Assembly (NCBI RefSeq): GCF_029626145.1
Contig: NZ_JARUBJ010000002.1
Span: 4,437,501-4,501,500, forward strand
Length of the DNA: 64,000 nt
Origin: Micromonospora sp. WMMD961
GTDB taxonomy: Bacteria; Actinomycetota; Actinomycetes; Mycobacteriales; Micromonosporaceae
Reading direction: 5' to 3'
How positions within the stretch are numbered: position 1 is the first letter of the stretch; every line of letters begins with the position of its first letter. This document shows positions 7,738 through 15,329 of the stretch, piece after piece. The notes under the pieces were generated by a model that worked only from the letters and a program-made list of their open reading frames with translations, did not search any database and had not been told where the DNA came from. The position numbers and the translations under genes were made by a program.

Positions 7738-9621
7738 GTGCGTCGACCCCGTCATCTGGCACTACTGAGCGTCGGAGTGTCCGGCGCCCTGGTGCTCAGC
7801 GCAGCCCCCACCGCAACGGCTGCTCCGCCCGCCGCCACCACGCCCACCGGCATCGTGGTCAGCGACGGCATGACCCTACCGGTGTTCTCGCTCGCCGACG
7901 CGATCGAGGAGCGGGTGTTCGTCCAGACGCCGGTGGACACCGACCACGACGGCCGGCTCGACCGGGTCGCTATCGACATCTCCCGACCCCGGGAAACCGC
8001 CACCACCGGCTTCAAGGTTCCGGTCATCTTCGAGCACAGCCCGTACCGCAAGGGCACCTGGGGTGACGTGCCGTACCCGAGCGTCCTCGTCGACGACCTG
8101 CCGCAGAACGGTCTGACCGACCGCTCCGGACGCCGGGCGCTCGACGCGGGCGTACAGCGGGCCCAGGCGAAGGCCAACCTGCCCGGCTCGCTGGACGACT
8201 ACTACGTGCCACGCGGGTACGCGGTGGTGCTCGGTCAGAGCGTCGGCACCGGCGACTCGGACGGCTGCCCGACCAGCGGCGACCAGGCCGAGACGCTCGG
8301 CACCAAGGCGGTCATCGACTGGCTCAACGGCCGGGCCAAGGGGTACGACGCCAGCGGCACCCCGGTCACCGCAGGCTGGACCACCGGCGCGGTCGGCATG
8401 ACCGGCGTCTCCTACAACGGCACCCTGCCCAACCAGGTGGCCACCACCGGGGTCAAGGGACTCAAGACCATCGTCCCGGTCTCCGCGATCAGCAGCTGGT
8501 ACGACTACTACCGGGCCAACGGTCTGGTCGTCGCGCCCGGGACGTACCAGGGCGAGGACCTCGACATCCTGGCCCAGTACACCGCCGGGCAGGCGCGGGC
8601 CGAGGGGCCCTGCGCCGACGAGATCGCGGAGATCACCGAGGAGCAGGACCGGATCACCGGCGACTACTCGACGTTCTGGCAGGACCGCGACTACCTCGAC
8701 GCCCGCAACGTCAAGGCCAGCGTCTTCGTCGTGCACGGCCTCAACGACTGGAACGTGAAGACCGAGCACTTCGCCGGCTGGTGGGACCAGCTCGCCAAGC
8801 GCGACGTACCCCGCAAGATCTGGCTGCACCAGGGCGGGCACGGCGGGCCGGGCAGCAGCGCGTCGGTCACCCTGCCGAGCGGCCAGACGTGGACGTACAA
8901 GCAGACCGAGAACCGCTGGTTCGACTTCTGGCTGTGGAACGTCCGCAACGGCATCATGGACGAGCCGACAGCGGTGCTGCAGCGCGAGGACCGGGCCTAC
9001 ACCACGTACGCCAACTGGCCCGACCCGGCGGCACGTGAGGTGGGCCTGCGCTTCGCCGCCACCGACGCCGCCGCCCCGGGCGCGCTCACCACCGGCAAGC
9101 CGCCCAAGGCCAAGATCGAGCAGAGCTTCGTCGACGAGGGCCGGACCATCCACCCGGACACCCTGGTGTCCAACCCGGACACGGCGAGCGCGAACCGGCT
9201 CGCGTACCGCTCCCCCGAGCTGACGCAGAGCGTACGCATCTCCGGGCGGCCCGAGATGCGACTGCGGATGGCGATCGACAACAAGCCGGACGCGAACCTC
9301 ACCGCGTACCTGGTCGACTACGGCCCGGCCGGGTCGACCGCCGCGCCCACCGTGGTGACCCGGGGCTGGATGGACCCGCAGAACCGCAAGAGCGCCGCAC
9401 GCACCGCGCCGGTCAAGCAGGGCAAGCTGTACGACTACCGGTGGACCATGGAGCCGAAGGACTACGTCTTCCCGGCGGGCCACCGGATCGGCGTGGTCGT
9501 CTTCTCCAGCGATCAGGAGTACACCCTGCTGCCGTTGGGCGGCACCGAGCTGCGGGTCGCGCCGAACGACAGCGAGCTGCGACTGCCGGTGGTCGGCGGG
9601 CGGGCCGTCCTCGGCTTCTGA
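7738..9621 (+). CDS. secreted Xaa-Pro dipeptidyl-peptidase, S15 family
   Basis: 627 residues. GTG at 7738 follows GAAGGGA and opens a Sec signal peptide (RRPRHLALL, hydrophobic stretch, ATAAP cleavage region near residue 29). The alpha/beta-hydrolase core has the serine nucleophile in GVSYNG (Ser225), an Asp in VVHGLNDWNVK and a His in HQGGHGGPG. A C-terminal jelly-roll (PepX_C) follows, with RLRMAIDNKPDANLTAYLVD and the FPAGHRIG motif. The enzyme removes Xaa-Pro dipeptides from peptides outside the cell. It stops immediately before the convergent XRE gene, with no spacer. Confidence 0.92.
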   Translation: MRRPRHLALLSVGVSGALVLSAAPTATAAPPAATTPTGIVVSDGMTLPVFSLADAIEERVFVQTPVDTDHDGRLDRVAIDISRPRETATTGFKVPVIFEHSPYRKGTWGDVPYPSVLVDDLPQNGLTDRSGRRALDAGVQRAQAKANLPGSLDDYYVPRGYAVVLGQSVGTGDSDGCPTSGDQAETLGTKAVIDWLNGRAKGYDASGTPVTAGWTTGAVGMTGVSYNGTLPNQVATTGVKGLKTIVPVSAISSWYDYYRANGLVVAPGTYQGEDLDILAQYTAGQARAEGPCADEIAEITEEQDRITGDYSTFWQDRDYLDARNVKASVFVVHGLNDWNVKTEHFAGWWDQLAKRDVPRKIWLHQGGHGGPGSSASVTLPSGQTWTYKQTENRWFDFWLWNVRNGIMDEPTAVLQREDRAYTTYANWPDPAAREVGLRFAATDAAAPGALTTGKPPKAKIEQSFVDEGRTIHPDTLVSNPDTASANRLAYRSPELTQSVRISGRPEMRLRMAIDNKPDANLTAYLVDYGPAGSTAAPTVVTRGWMDPQNRKSAARTAPVKQGKLYDYRWTMEPKDYVFPAGHRIGVVVFSSDQEYTLLPLGGTELRVAPNDSELRLPVVGGRAVLGF

Positions 9622-10515
9622 TCAGCTCTTCGAACTGGCGGGGCGGTCCGACGACGCGTCGGGCTGCCCCACCCGTTCGTGCTCGGCGGCGGCCTCGGTG
9701 TGTGCGAGTGCGGCAAGCAGCCGCAGTTTCTCGTCGCTGTCGCTGCCCTTGTCGGGGTAGTAGACGACGAGGATGACGTCACCGATGGGGAGTTTGTCGC
9801 GGTGCAGGCGTAGTTCACCGACGACGGGGTGGTTCACCGTGGTCGTGCCTCCGTCGAGGCTGCGGACGTCGTGCCGGGCCCACAGGGCACGGAAGCGCTG
9901 ACTGGACAGAGCGAGTTCGCCGACCAGCTCGACGAAGCGAGGGTTGTCGATGTCGTCGCCGATGCTGGTGCGGAGGGCGGCGATGAAGTCGGCGGTGGCC
10001 CTCGTCCAGTCCTGGTGGAAGGCCTGTTCCTCGGGATCGAGGAGGAGCGAACGAAGCCGGTTCTGGCCGGGCCGCAGGCGCGGCGAGAGCGCCACGGCCA
10101 TGGGGTTGGAGGCCAGGACGTCGAACGCGCGTCCTTCGACGAACGCGGGGATCTGCAGGTGGGCGAGCAGCTCGTACACCCGCGCCGGTACGTGCTCGGA
10201 CCGCTTGCGGCGCGGCGCCCGGGGGCGCGCTGCCGCGAGGTCGAGCAGGTACGTCCGCTCGACGTCGTCGAGTTGCAGCACGCGCGCGAGTGATTCGAGG
10301 ACCTGCGGTGAGGGGTTCCTGTCGCGGCCCCGTTCCAGGCGCAGGTAGTAGTCGGGGCTGATTCCGGCGAGCAGGGCGACCTCCTCACGTCGCAGGCCGG
10401 GCACGCGACGCCTACCGCCGCTCGGAAGGCCCACCTGCGCCGGTGAGACCAGCTCTCGCCGGGCACGAAGGTAGCTACCCAGCCGGTGGCTGTCGCCCGC
10501 TTCCTCATCCCTCAT
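9622..10515 (-). CDS. XRE-family regulator with MmyB-like ligand-binding domain
   Basis: 297 residues. An N-terminal helix-turn-helix (VPGLRREEVALLAGISPDYY) is followed by a MmyB-type ligand-binding PAS-like domain (VLASNPMAVALSPRLRPG; GELALSSQRFRALWARHDV; HPVVGELRLHRDKLPI). Such regulators commonly sit divergent to a short-chain dehydrogenase, exactly as here, and control it in response to a fatty-acid-like or other small ligand. ATG at 10515 is chosen; a GTG two codons upstream is possible. Its stop directly abuts the S15 peptidase stop. Confidence 0.9.
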   Translation of the reverse strand: MRDEEAGDSHRLGSYLRARRELVSPAQVGLPSGGRRRVPGLRREEVALLAGISPDYYLRLERGRDRNPSPQVLESLARVLQLDDVERTYLLDLAAARPRAPRRKRSEHVPARVYELLAHLQIPAFVEGRAFDVLASNPMAVALSPRLRPGQNRLRSLLLDPEEQAFHQDWTRATADFIAALRTSIGDDIDNPRFVELVGELALSSQRFRALWARHDVRSLDGGTTTVNHPVVGELRLHRDKLPIGDVILVVYYPDKGSDSDEKLRLLAALAHTEAAAEHERVGQPDASSDRPASSKS

Positions 10516-10548
10516 GGTCACACCGTAATCCGGTGCCTGTGCCGCAGA

Positions 10549-10585
10549 GGGGGCCCTGGTGGGACCTGGGAAAACGGGGGCCCTG
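10549..10585. promoter_or_regulatory. direct repeats in divergent XRE/SDR promoter region
   Basis: GGGGGCCCTG occurs twice, at 10549-10558 and 10576-10585, 27 bases apart, in the 187-base gap between the XRE gene and the short-chain dehydrogenase. Direct repeats in such a gap are candidate binding sites for the adjacent regulator; this is inference only. Confidence 0.35.
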
Positions 10586-10702
10586 CCACATCCGGCGGCC
10601 TCCGTCAAGACTGGGGTTGCCCTGTTCTGAGAAGGACAGCGAGCTTCACTGTTCGCGCCGCGGTTCACGCGTCGGCGCCCTCTGGATCGAAGGGAAGATC
10701 TC

Positions 10703-11464
10703 GTGGATCTCTCCAACCGCACAGTTCTCATCGTCGGCGGAACCTCGGGTATCGGGCGGGAGCTGGCCCGGCGGTTCGCGGCAGCCGGCAGCACCGTGGC
10801 CGTTGGCGGTCGCAGCCCCGAAGCCCTCTCGGAGCTCGCCGGGGAAGGTTTCGGCACGTTCAGCATCGACGTCACGGATGGCGCCTCTGTCGCCTCCGCT
10901 CGGGACGCCGTGCTGGCCCGTTACCCCGAGCTGGACACGGTGGTGACGATGTCGGGTGTCATGCTCCTGGAGGACCTTCGCGACCCTGCGCACTTCCAGG
11001 CGGCAGAGGCGACGATCGACACCAACCTGGTCGGCACCATCCGGGTCATCGACGCCTTCACCCCGCACCTGGTCGGTCGGGGCGCCGGCACCGTCATCAC
11101 CGTCACCTCCGGCATCGCCTTCCTGCCGTTCCCGCCCATGCCCAGCTACGCCGCCTCGAAGGCCGCGGTGCACGCCTACTCCGAGGCGCTGCGGGCGCAG
11201 CTCGACGGCACCGGGGTCGACGTCGTCGAGCTCGTTCCTCCGGCCGTCGCCACGGCGGGCCAGGAGAAGGTCAACCCGCACGCACTGCCACTCGACGACT
11301 TCGCCGCCGAGGTCATGCACCTGCTCTCCGCGAATCCCACGCCGCCGGAAATCCTCGTGAAGGGCGTTCTCATGCACCGTTGGGCGGAGCGTGACGGCAC
11401 CTACAGCAACCTTGTCGCGCAGCGCGCGAAGGCCCTGGCGATGCTCCCGGGTCGCCAAGGCTGA
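10703..11464 (+). CDS. short-chain dehydrogenase/reductase (SDR)
   Basis: 253 residues. The Rossmann cofactor motif GGTSGIGRELA is at residues 12-22, the VVTMSGVM strand (degenerate NNAG) follows, and the active site is SGIAFLP...YAASK (Ser, Tyr, Lys). This is a classical NAD(P)-dependent oxidoreductase, resembling DltE/YqjQ-like members. GTG at 10703 is preceded by GAAGGGAAG. It is divergent from the MmyB-type XRE regulator, its likely controller. The substrate is unknown. Confidence 0.9.
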   Translation: MDLSNRTVLIVGGTSGIGRELARRFAAAGSTVAVGGRSPEALSELAGEGFGTFSIDVTDGASVASARDAVLARYPELDTVVTMSGVMLLEDLRDPAHFQAAEATIDTNLVGTIRVIDAFTPHLVGRGAGTVITVTSGIAFLPFPPMPSYAASKAAVHAYSEALRAQLDGTGVDVVELVPPAVATAGQEKVNPHALPLDDFAAEVMHLLSANPTPPEILVKGVLMHRWAERDGTYSNLVAQRAKALAMLPGRQG

Positions 11465-11469
11465 CCGTG

Positions 11470-11507
11470 GACCCGGCCGGTCAGGACGCCTGTGGTCCGG
11501 CCGGGTC
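11470..11507 (+). terminator. hairpin terminator after SDR gene
   Basis: A perfect 11-bp stem (GACCCGGCCGG at 11470-11480 with its complement at 11497-11507) around a 16-base loop begins five bases after the SDR stop. No T-run follows, as is usual for actinomycete terminators. Confidence 0.55.
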
Positions 11508-11534
11508 GGGGTGGCGCGGACGGCGCAGGCCGGC

Positions 11535-11948
11535 GTGATCCACTCGGGTTTCCCGAAGTCGCGGTATCCGCGCCACCTGGGCTGCGCGGTTTCCGCACAC
11601 CCGAGTCGTTCACGCCGTTCGTCCGTCGTGTCGGGGTCGCCGGGCGCGTGGGTGTGTCCGGTTTGAGGGGGGGTGTCGGGTGGCCGGCGTCACCCCGACG
11701 GTGGAATCGCCGCCCGGGCCAGGTCGTTATACCTGGCACGCCACCGTGACCGTCGAGTCGTGGGGCGCGGACACCGCAGGGATTCACCGGGGCCCGGGAA
11801 CACCCCGGCCGCCGCCCCGGTTACATCCCCCGCAACGCCCCGAGCAGGTCCCCCCGGATCGCCAGCGTTGCCGCGAACTTCCCCGCACGGCCACGCACCC
11901 CCCGTTGAGTGCCGTGCGGACACCCCCGATGCAGAGGAGCACGCCATC
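11535..11948. other. gene-free stretch with structured element and palindrome
   Basis: No convincing gene lies between the SDR terminator and the C39-like peptidase. Near 11542-11606 there is a folded element: outer arms ACTCGGGT / ACCCGAGT enclose CGCGG-TAT-CCGCG (11560-11572) and a TGCG/CGCA stem, resembling a REP-like intergenic repeat. At 11718-11737 lies GCCAGGT-CGTTAT-ACCTGGC, a perfect 7-bp-arm palindrome with a TTATAC core that could be a -10 or operator for the peptidase gene about 210 bases downstream. Confidence 0.4.
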
Positions 11949-12608
11949 ATGCGTACCGATCTGATCCGTAAGACCGCCCTGACCGCCGCCGGCCTCGCCT
12001 TCACCGGAGGCGCCATCGCCGGCCCCGTCACCACCGCCTACGCCGCCTCCGACGCCAAGCCCACCACCCAGACCCAGACCGACCGCAAGGGTCACGGTGA
12101 GCGGGAGCTCGGCGTGCGCTACGAAGCGCAGCCGAACTTCTACTACTGCGGCCCCGCCGCCACCCGCAACGCCCTGTCCGTCCAGGGCAAGAACATCAAC
12201 GTCGACGACATGGCCAAGGAGATGGGCACCACCGAGGCCGGCACCAACAGCATCAACGACATCACCCCCGTCCTGAACAAGGAAACCGGTAAGGCCGACG
12301 CCTACCACTCGGTGGAGATCAGCAGCCCCGACGCCGACGCCAAGCAGACCGACAGCCTGCGCGCCGACATCGTCCGCACCGTCGACGACGGCCGGGCCGT
12401 GGTCGCCAACATCGCCGGCACCAGCACCGACACCGACGGCAGCACCCACTCCTACGAGGGCGGGCACTACATCAGCGTCGTCGGCTACCGCGACAACGGC
12501 GACACGGTGAAGATCGCCGACTCCGCCGACCCGAACACCGCCTCCTACTGGATCAGCGTCGAGCACCTCGCGGACTGGATCGCCACCCGCGGCTACGCCA
12601 CCAGCTGA
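11949..12608 (+). CDS. secreted C39-like (papain-fold) cysteine peptidase
   Basis: 219 residues. ATG at 11949 follows AGGAG. A Sec signal peptide ends near AYAAS (residues 31-34). The mature domain has the peptidase_C39_2 layout: catalytic Cys67 in FYYCGPAA, His173 in GGHYISVVGY and Asp191 in IADSADP. Such proteins are found secreted by many streptomycetes and micromonosporas; the substrate is unknown. A strong terminator follows within 25 bases, so the gene is monocistronic. Confidence 0.88.
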   Translation: MRTDLIRKTALTAAGLAFTGGAIAGPVTTAYAASDAKPTTQTQTDRKGHGERELGVRYEAQPNFYYCGPAATRNALSVQGKNINVDDMAKEMGTTEAGTNSINDITPVLNKETGKADAYHSVEISSPDADAKQTDSLRADIVRTVDDGRAVVANIAGTSTDTDGSTHSYEGGHYISVVGYRDNGDTVKIADSADPNTASYWISVEHLADWIATRGYATS

Positions 12609-12631
12609 CCCACACACCAGCAACACACCGA

Positions 12632-12664
12632 AAGGGCCGGACCCCAGCACGGGGTCCGGCCCTT
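12632..12664 (+). terminator. strong hairpin terminator after C39-like peptidase
   Basis: A perfect 14-bp stem (AAGGGCCGGACCCC at 12632-12645, complement at 12651-12664) with loop AGCAC, 23 bases after the stop. Confidence 0.85.
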
Positions 12665-12693
12665 CGTCGTCTTTCCACCATCTGCGGCACGTA

Positions 12694-12743
12694 TTGACAA
12701 TTGTCGACTTCAGGGTGAGGCTGGGGGCAGTGAGAGCGCTCTC
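12694..12743 (+). promoter_or_regulatory. TTGACA box and CebR-like operator upstream of DUF1996 gene
   Basis: TTGACA at 12694-12699 is a consensus -35; the -10 around 12716-12722 is weak. Downstream, GAGAGCGCTCTC (12732-12743) is a perfect 12-bp palindrome matching the core of LacI-family CebR/cellulose-type operators (known consensus around GAGCGCTC). If used, the DUF1996 gene would be induced by a polysaccharide-derived sugar. Confidence 0.5.
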
Positions 12744-12851
12744 TCGCACTGGCCCAACCGGCCACCACCCAGTCTGGCCAGGCACAACTCCGATGCCTTC
12801 GGCGGCGGCGCCGGAGCTGTCCTGACCCGTCCCCCCGACAGGAGTCACGAG

Positions 12852-13796
12852 ATGGACAGGGCCGCACCCCTCTCCGACGCCCACCGCCGACTGCGCATCG
12901 TCACGGCGATCGGTGCTCTGCTGGTGCTACTCGGCACGTACCTGGTGTCCGCCACCAACCGGGCCGACGCCGCCCCGACCAGAGCCGACCGGGCCGACGC
13001 CGCCCCCGGCCAAGCCGGCGCCGACTACGGAGTCAACGTCATCCGGGTCGCCGAGTTCCCCGCCGACTGCACCTACAGCCACCGGCTGCCGGACGACCCG
13101 ATCGTCTTCCCCGGGCTGCCCGGGGCGTCGCACATGCACAGCTTCTTCGGCAGCACGGTGACCAACGCCAACACCACCCTGCCGGACCTGGTCACCTCGC
13201 CCACCACCTGCAACCCGCGAGTGGACGTCTCGTCGTACTGGGTGCCGACCCTGTACCGGGACAACGTGCCGGTGGAGCCGGCGATCGCCACCTTCTACTA
13301 CCTGGGCGAGGGCGTACGCTCCGACGTCGTCGCGAACACCCAGCCGTTCCCGCTGGGGCTGCGCCTGGTCGCGGGCAACGCGAAGGCCACCGGGCCGAAC
13401 GACAGCATCGCCCGTTGGTCGTGCCTGCACGCCGGGCACGTGCCGCCGTCGAAGGACTTCGTCAACTGCCCGTCCGGCACGATGCTGGAGTCGTACCTGG
13501 ACTTCCCGCAGTGCTGGAACGGCCGGGACCTGGACTCGCCGGACCACAAGAGCCACCTGGCGTACCCGGTGAACCAGGCCTGCCCGAGCACCCACCCGGT
13601 GCACGTGCCGAAGTTGCGGCAGGTACTGCGGTACCCGGTCACCGGCGACCCGTCACGGTTCCGGCTGGCCTCCGGGCCGGGCTACACCATGCACGGCGAC
13701 TTCTTCAACGCCTGGCCGGTGGCCGAGATGGCCCGCCGGGTCCAGGACTGCATCCGTCCCGTCATCAAGTGCGGTCACGACGGCCGACCGATCTGA
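12852..13796 (+). CDS. secreted DUF1996 domain protein
   Basis: 314 residues. ATG at 12852 follows AGGAGTCACGAG. A single N-terminal membrane/signal segment (about residues 18-38) precedes an Ala/Asp linker, then the DUF1996 domain: MHSFFGSTVTNANTT, YWVPTLY, WSCLHAG, FPQCWNGRDLDSPDHKSHL and YTMHGDFFNAW are its conserved blocks. The His-rich conserved motifs suggest a metal-binding or copper-oxidase-like fold, but function is not established. A perfect 14-bp terminator follows. Transcription may respond to sugar through the upstream GAGCGCTC palindrome. Confidence 0.88.
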   Translation: MDRAAPLSDAHRRLRIVTAIGALLVLLGTYLVSATNRADAAPTRADRADAAPGQAGADYGVNVIRVAEFPADCTYSHRLPDDPIVFPGLPGASHMHSFFGSTVTNANTTLPDLVTSPTTCNPRVDVSSYWVPTLYRDNVPVEPAIATFYYLGEGVRSDVVANTQPFPLGLRLVAGNAKATGPNDSIARWSCLHAGHVPPSKDFVNCPSGTMLESYLDFPQCWNGRDLDSPDHKSHLAYPVNQACPSTHPVHVPKLRQVLRYPVTGDPSRFRLASGPGYTMHGDFFNAWPVAEMARRVQDCIRPVIKCGHDGRPI

Positions 13797-13814
13797 GCGA
13801 CAGGTCCGCACCAC

Positions 13815-13847
13815 GGCGGCGGGCCCGGTCACCCCGGGCCCGCCGCC
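13815..13847 (+). terminator. hairpin terminator after DUF1996 gene
   Basis: A perfect 14-bp GC stem (GGCGGCGGGCCCGG at 13815-13828, complement at 13834-13847), 5-base loop, 18 bases after the stop. Confidence 0.8.
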
Positions 13848-13868
13848 CTGGTCGGGAAGGGAGATCGG

Positions 13869-14504
13869 ATGCGTCGGTCCACGCCGTCCACCCTGCTCGT
13901 CGCCGTGCTGCTCGTCGCCGGCTGCGGCGCCGGGCCACCCGACCCGACCGGCACCACCGCACCACCCCCGAGCGAGCCACCGGCGACGGTCGCGCCGGCA
14001 CCGGCGAGCACGGCGGGGCCATTCAGCCCCACCGATGTCGCCTGGCTGCAGTTGACGGTGGCGATGGCCGAGCGTCTGCTGCCCGTACTCGAACTCGTGC
14101 CGGCGCGGACCACGGACCCGGCCTGGCGACGTCTGGCCGCGCAGGTCGAGGCCACCGAGCGCGCCGACCTGGAGCGGGCCCGCCGGCTGTTGGCCGACTC
14201 CGGTGCTCCGGCCACGAACCCGCACGAGGGTCACGACATGCCGGGCATGGTCACCGCCGAGGAGGTGACCGTGCTGCGGGCGGCCACCGGGTCGCCGTTC
14301 CACCGACTGCTCGCCGGACACCTACGCGCGCACCTGGCACAGGCGACCCGGGTCGCCGTCGCGGAGCAACGCGCCGGATCCCACCCGGCGACCACGGCGA
14401 TGGCCGGGGCGGTGGTCCGGGATGGTGACGCCCACCTCACGCGGCTCGACCGACTCGACCGGCCGACGTCGACCGCACCACCGACGACCGCGGCCGCTCG
14501 GTGA
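13869..14504 (+). CDS. DUF305-like lipoprotein
   Basis: 211 residues. ATG at 13869 follows GGGAAGGGAGA. A lipobox with Cys19 (LLVAGC) predicts a lipid-anchored extracytoplasmic protein, followed by a Pro/Thr-rich linker (to about residue 55). The helical body carries HEGHDMPGMVTAEEV, typical of DUF305, which is a ferritin-like four-helix family. The MxxHHxxAI metal motif expected in the first helix is replaced by WLQLTVAMAERLLPV, so this copy looks diverged or metal-free there. It ends three bases from the convergent CitE-like gene, leaving no room for a terminator. Confidence 0.78.
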   Translation: MRRSTPSTLLVAVLLVAGCGAGPPDPTGTTAPPPSEPPATVAPAPASTAGPFSPTDVAWLQLTVAMAERLLPVLELVPARTTDPAWRRLAAQVEATERADLERARRLLADSGAPATNPHEGHDMPGMVTAEEVTVLRAATGSPFHRLLAGHLRAHLAQATRVAVAEQRAGSHPATTAMAGAVVRDGDAHLTRLDRLDRPTSTAPPTTAAAR

Positions 14505-14507
14505 CAC

Positions 14508-15329
14508 TCAGGTGGCGTAGCGCGCCGCCAGGTCCACGACGCGCCGAGCGGCGGCCACCATCGCCCGGTCGGCGAACCGGCCGTCGGGCAGGACCACGGT
14601 CCCCGAGTCCCGCAGCTCCGCGTCCGCCACGGCGGCCAGCAGCTCTGCCGCGCGGGTCACCTCCTGCTCGGCCGGACGGAACGCCTCGACGATCACCGGG
14701 AGTTGGCGCGGGTGGATCGCCGTGCGGCCGAGGAACCCGAGCCGCCGACCGACCGCGCACGAGGCGGCCAGGCCGGCGAGGTCCACGACGTCGGCGTACA
14801 CCGACATCGCCGGTGGGGTCAGTCCGGCCGCGCGGGCCGCGACCACCACCCGGCCGCGCGCCCAGAGCAGGCCGTCGTCGTCACTCACCCCGAGGTCGGA
14901 GCGCAGGTCGGCCTCACCGAGGCCGATCGAGGCCACCGCGGGGTGGGCCGCGGCGATGGGGTACGCGGCCTCCAGCCCGACGGCCGACTCGATCAGCGGG
15001 TGCAGCGGTACGTCGACCCGCTCGGCGAGAGCCGCCACCGTCGCGGCCGACTCGACCTTCGGCAGCCGTAGCCCGCTCAACCCGGGCCGGCCGGCCACCG
15101 CCGTCAGGTCGGCGTCGACGTCCGGGCCGGTCAGCTCGTTGACCCGGACCTGCACCGGCACCGGGTGCGTCTCGGCGAGGAACTCGGCGACCGCGTCACG
15201 GGCGTACGCCTTGCGCCCGGCGACCACTGCGTCCTCCAGGTCGAGGATGACCGCGTCGGCGCCCGAGGCGACCGCCTTGGCGAACCGGTCCGGGCGGTCA
15301 CCGGGCACGTAGAGCCAGCTCAGCAGCAT
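14508..15329 (-). CDS. CitE-like CoA ester lyase (HpcH/HpaI aldolase family)
   Basis: 273 residues. The start LYVPGDRPDRF and the block ILDLEDAVVAGRKAYARDAV (metal-binding acidic residues), then LPKVES, LIESAVGL and GFLGRTAIHPRQL are the CitE / malyl-CoA lyase signature. Family members cleave beta-hydroxyacyl-CoA (malyl-, citramalyl- or related) into acetyl-CoA plus an oxoacid. The start overlaps the CoA-transferase stop by one base (TGATG). It is the last gene of the ten-gene locus and should act on the CoA ester made by its neighbour. The actual acyl substrate is unknown. Confidence 0.88.
   Translation of the reverse strand: MLLSWLYVPGDRPDRFAKAVASGADAVILDLEDAVVAGRKAYARDAVAEFLAETHPVPVQVRVNELTGPDVDADLTAVAGRPGLSGLRLPKVESAATVAALAERVDVPLHPLIESAVGLEAAYPIAAAHPAVASIGLGEADLRSDLGVSDDDGLLWARGRVVVAARAAGLTPPAMSVYADVVDLAGLAASCAVGRRLGFLGRTAIHPRQLPVIVEAFRPAEQEVTRAAELLAAVADAELRDSGTVVLPDGRFADRAMVAAARRVVDLAARYAT

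Noticed and set aside
7876..9483. Long antisense open frame within the S15 peptidase gene
   Set aside because: High GC leaves stop-free antisense frames; the sense strand has full catalytic motifs and a signal peptide.
10549..10585. CRISPR-like repeat pair
   Set aside because: Only two 10-base direct repeats; no array and no cas genes in the window.
11760..11900. Possible c-di-AMP (ydaO-type) riboswitch before the C39-like peptidase
   Set aside because: A GGTGAATCC-like string occurs only on the opposite strand and the conserved core is absent on the coding strand.
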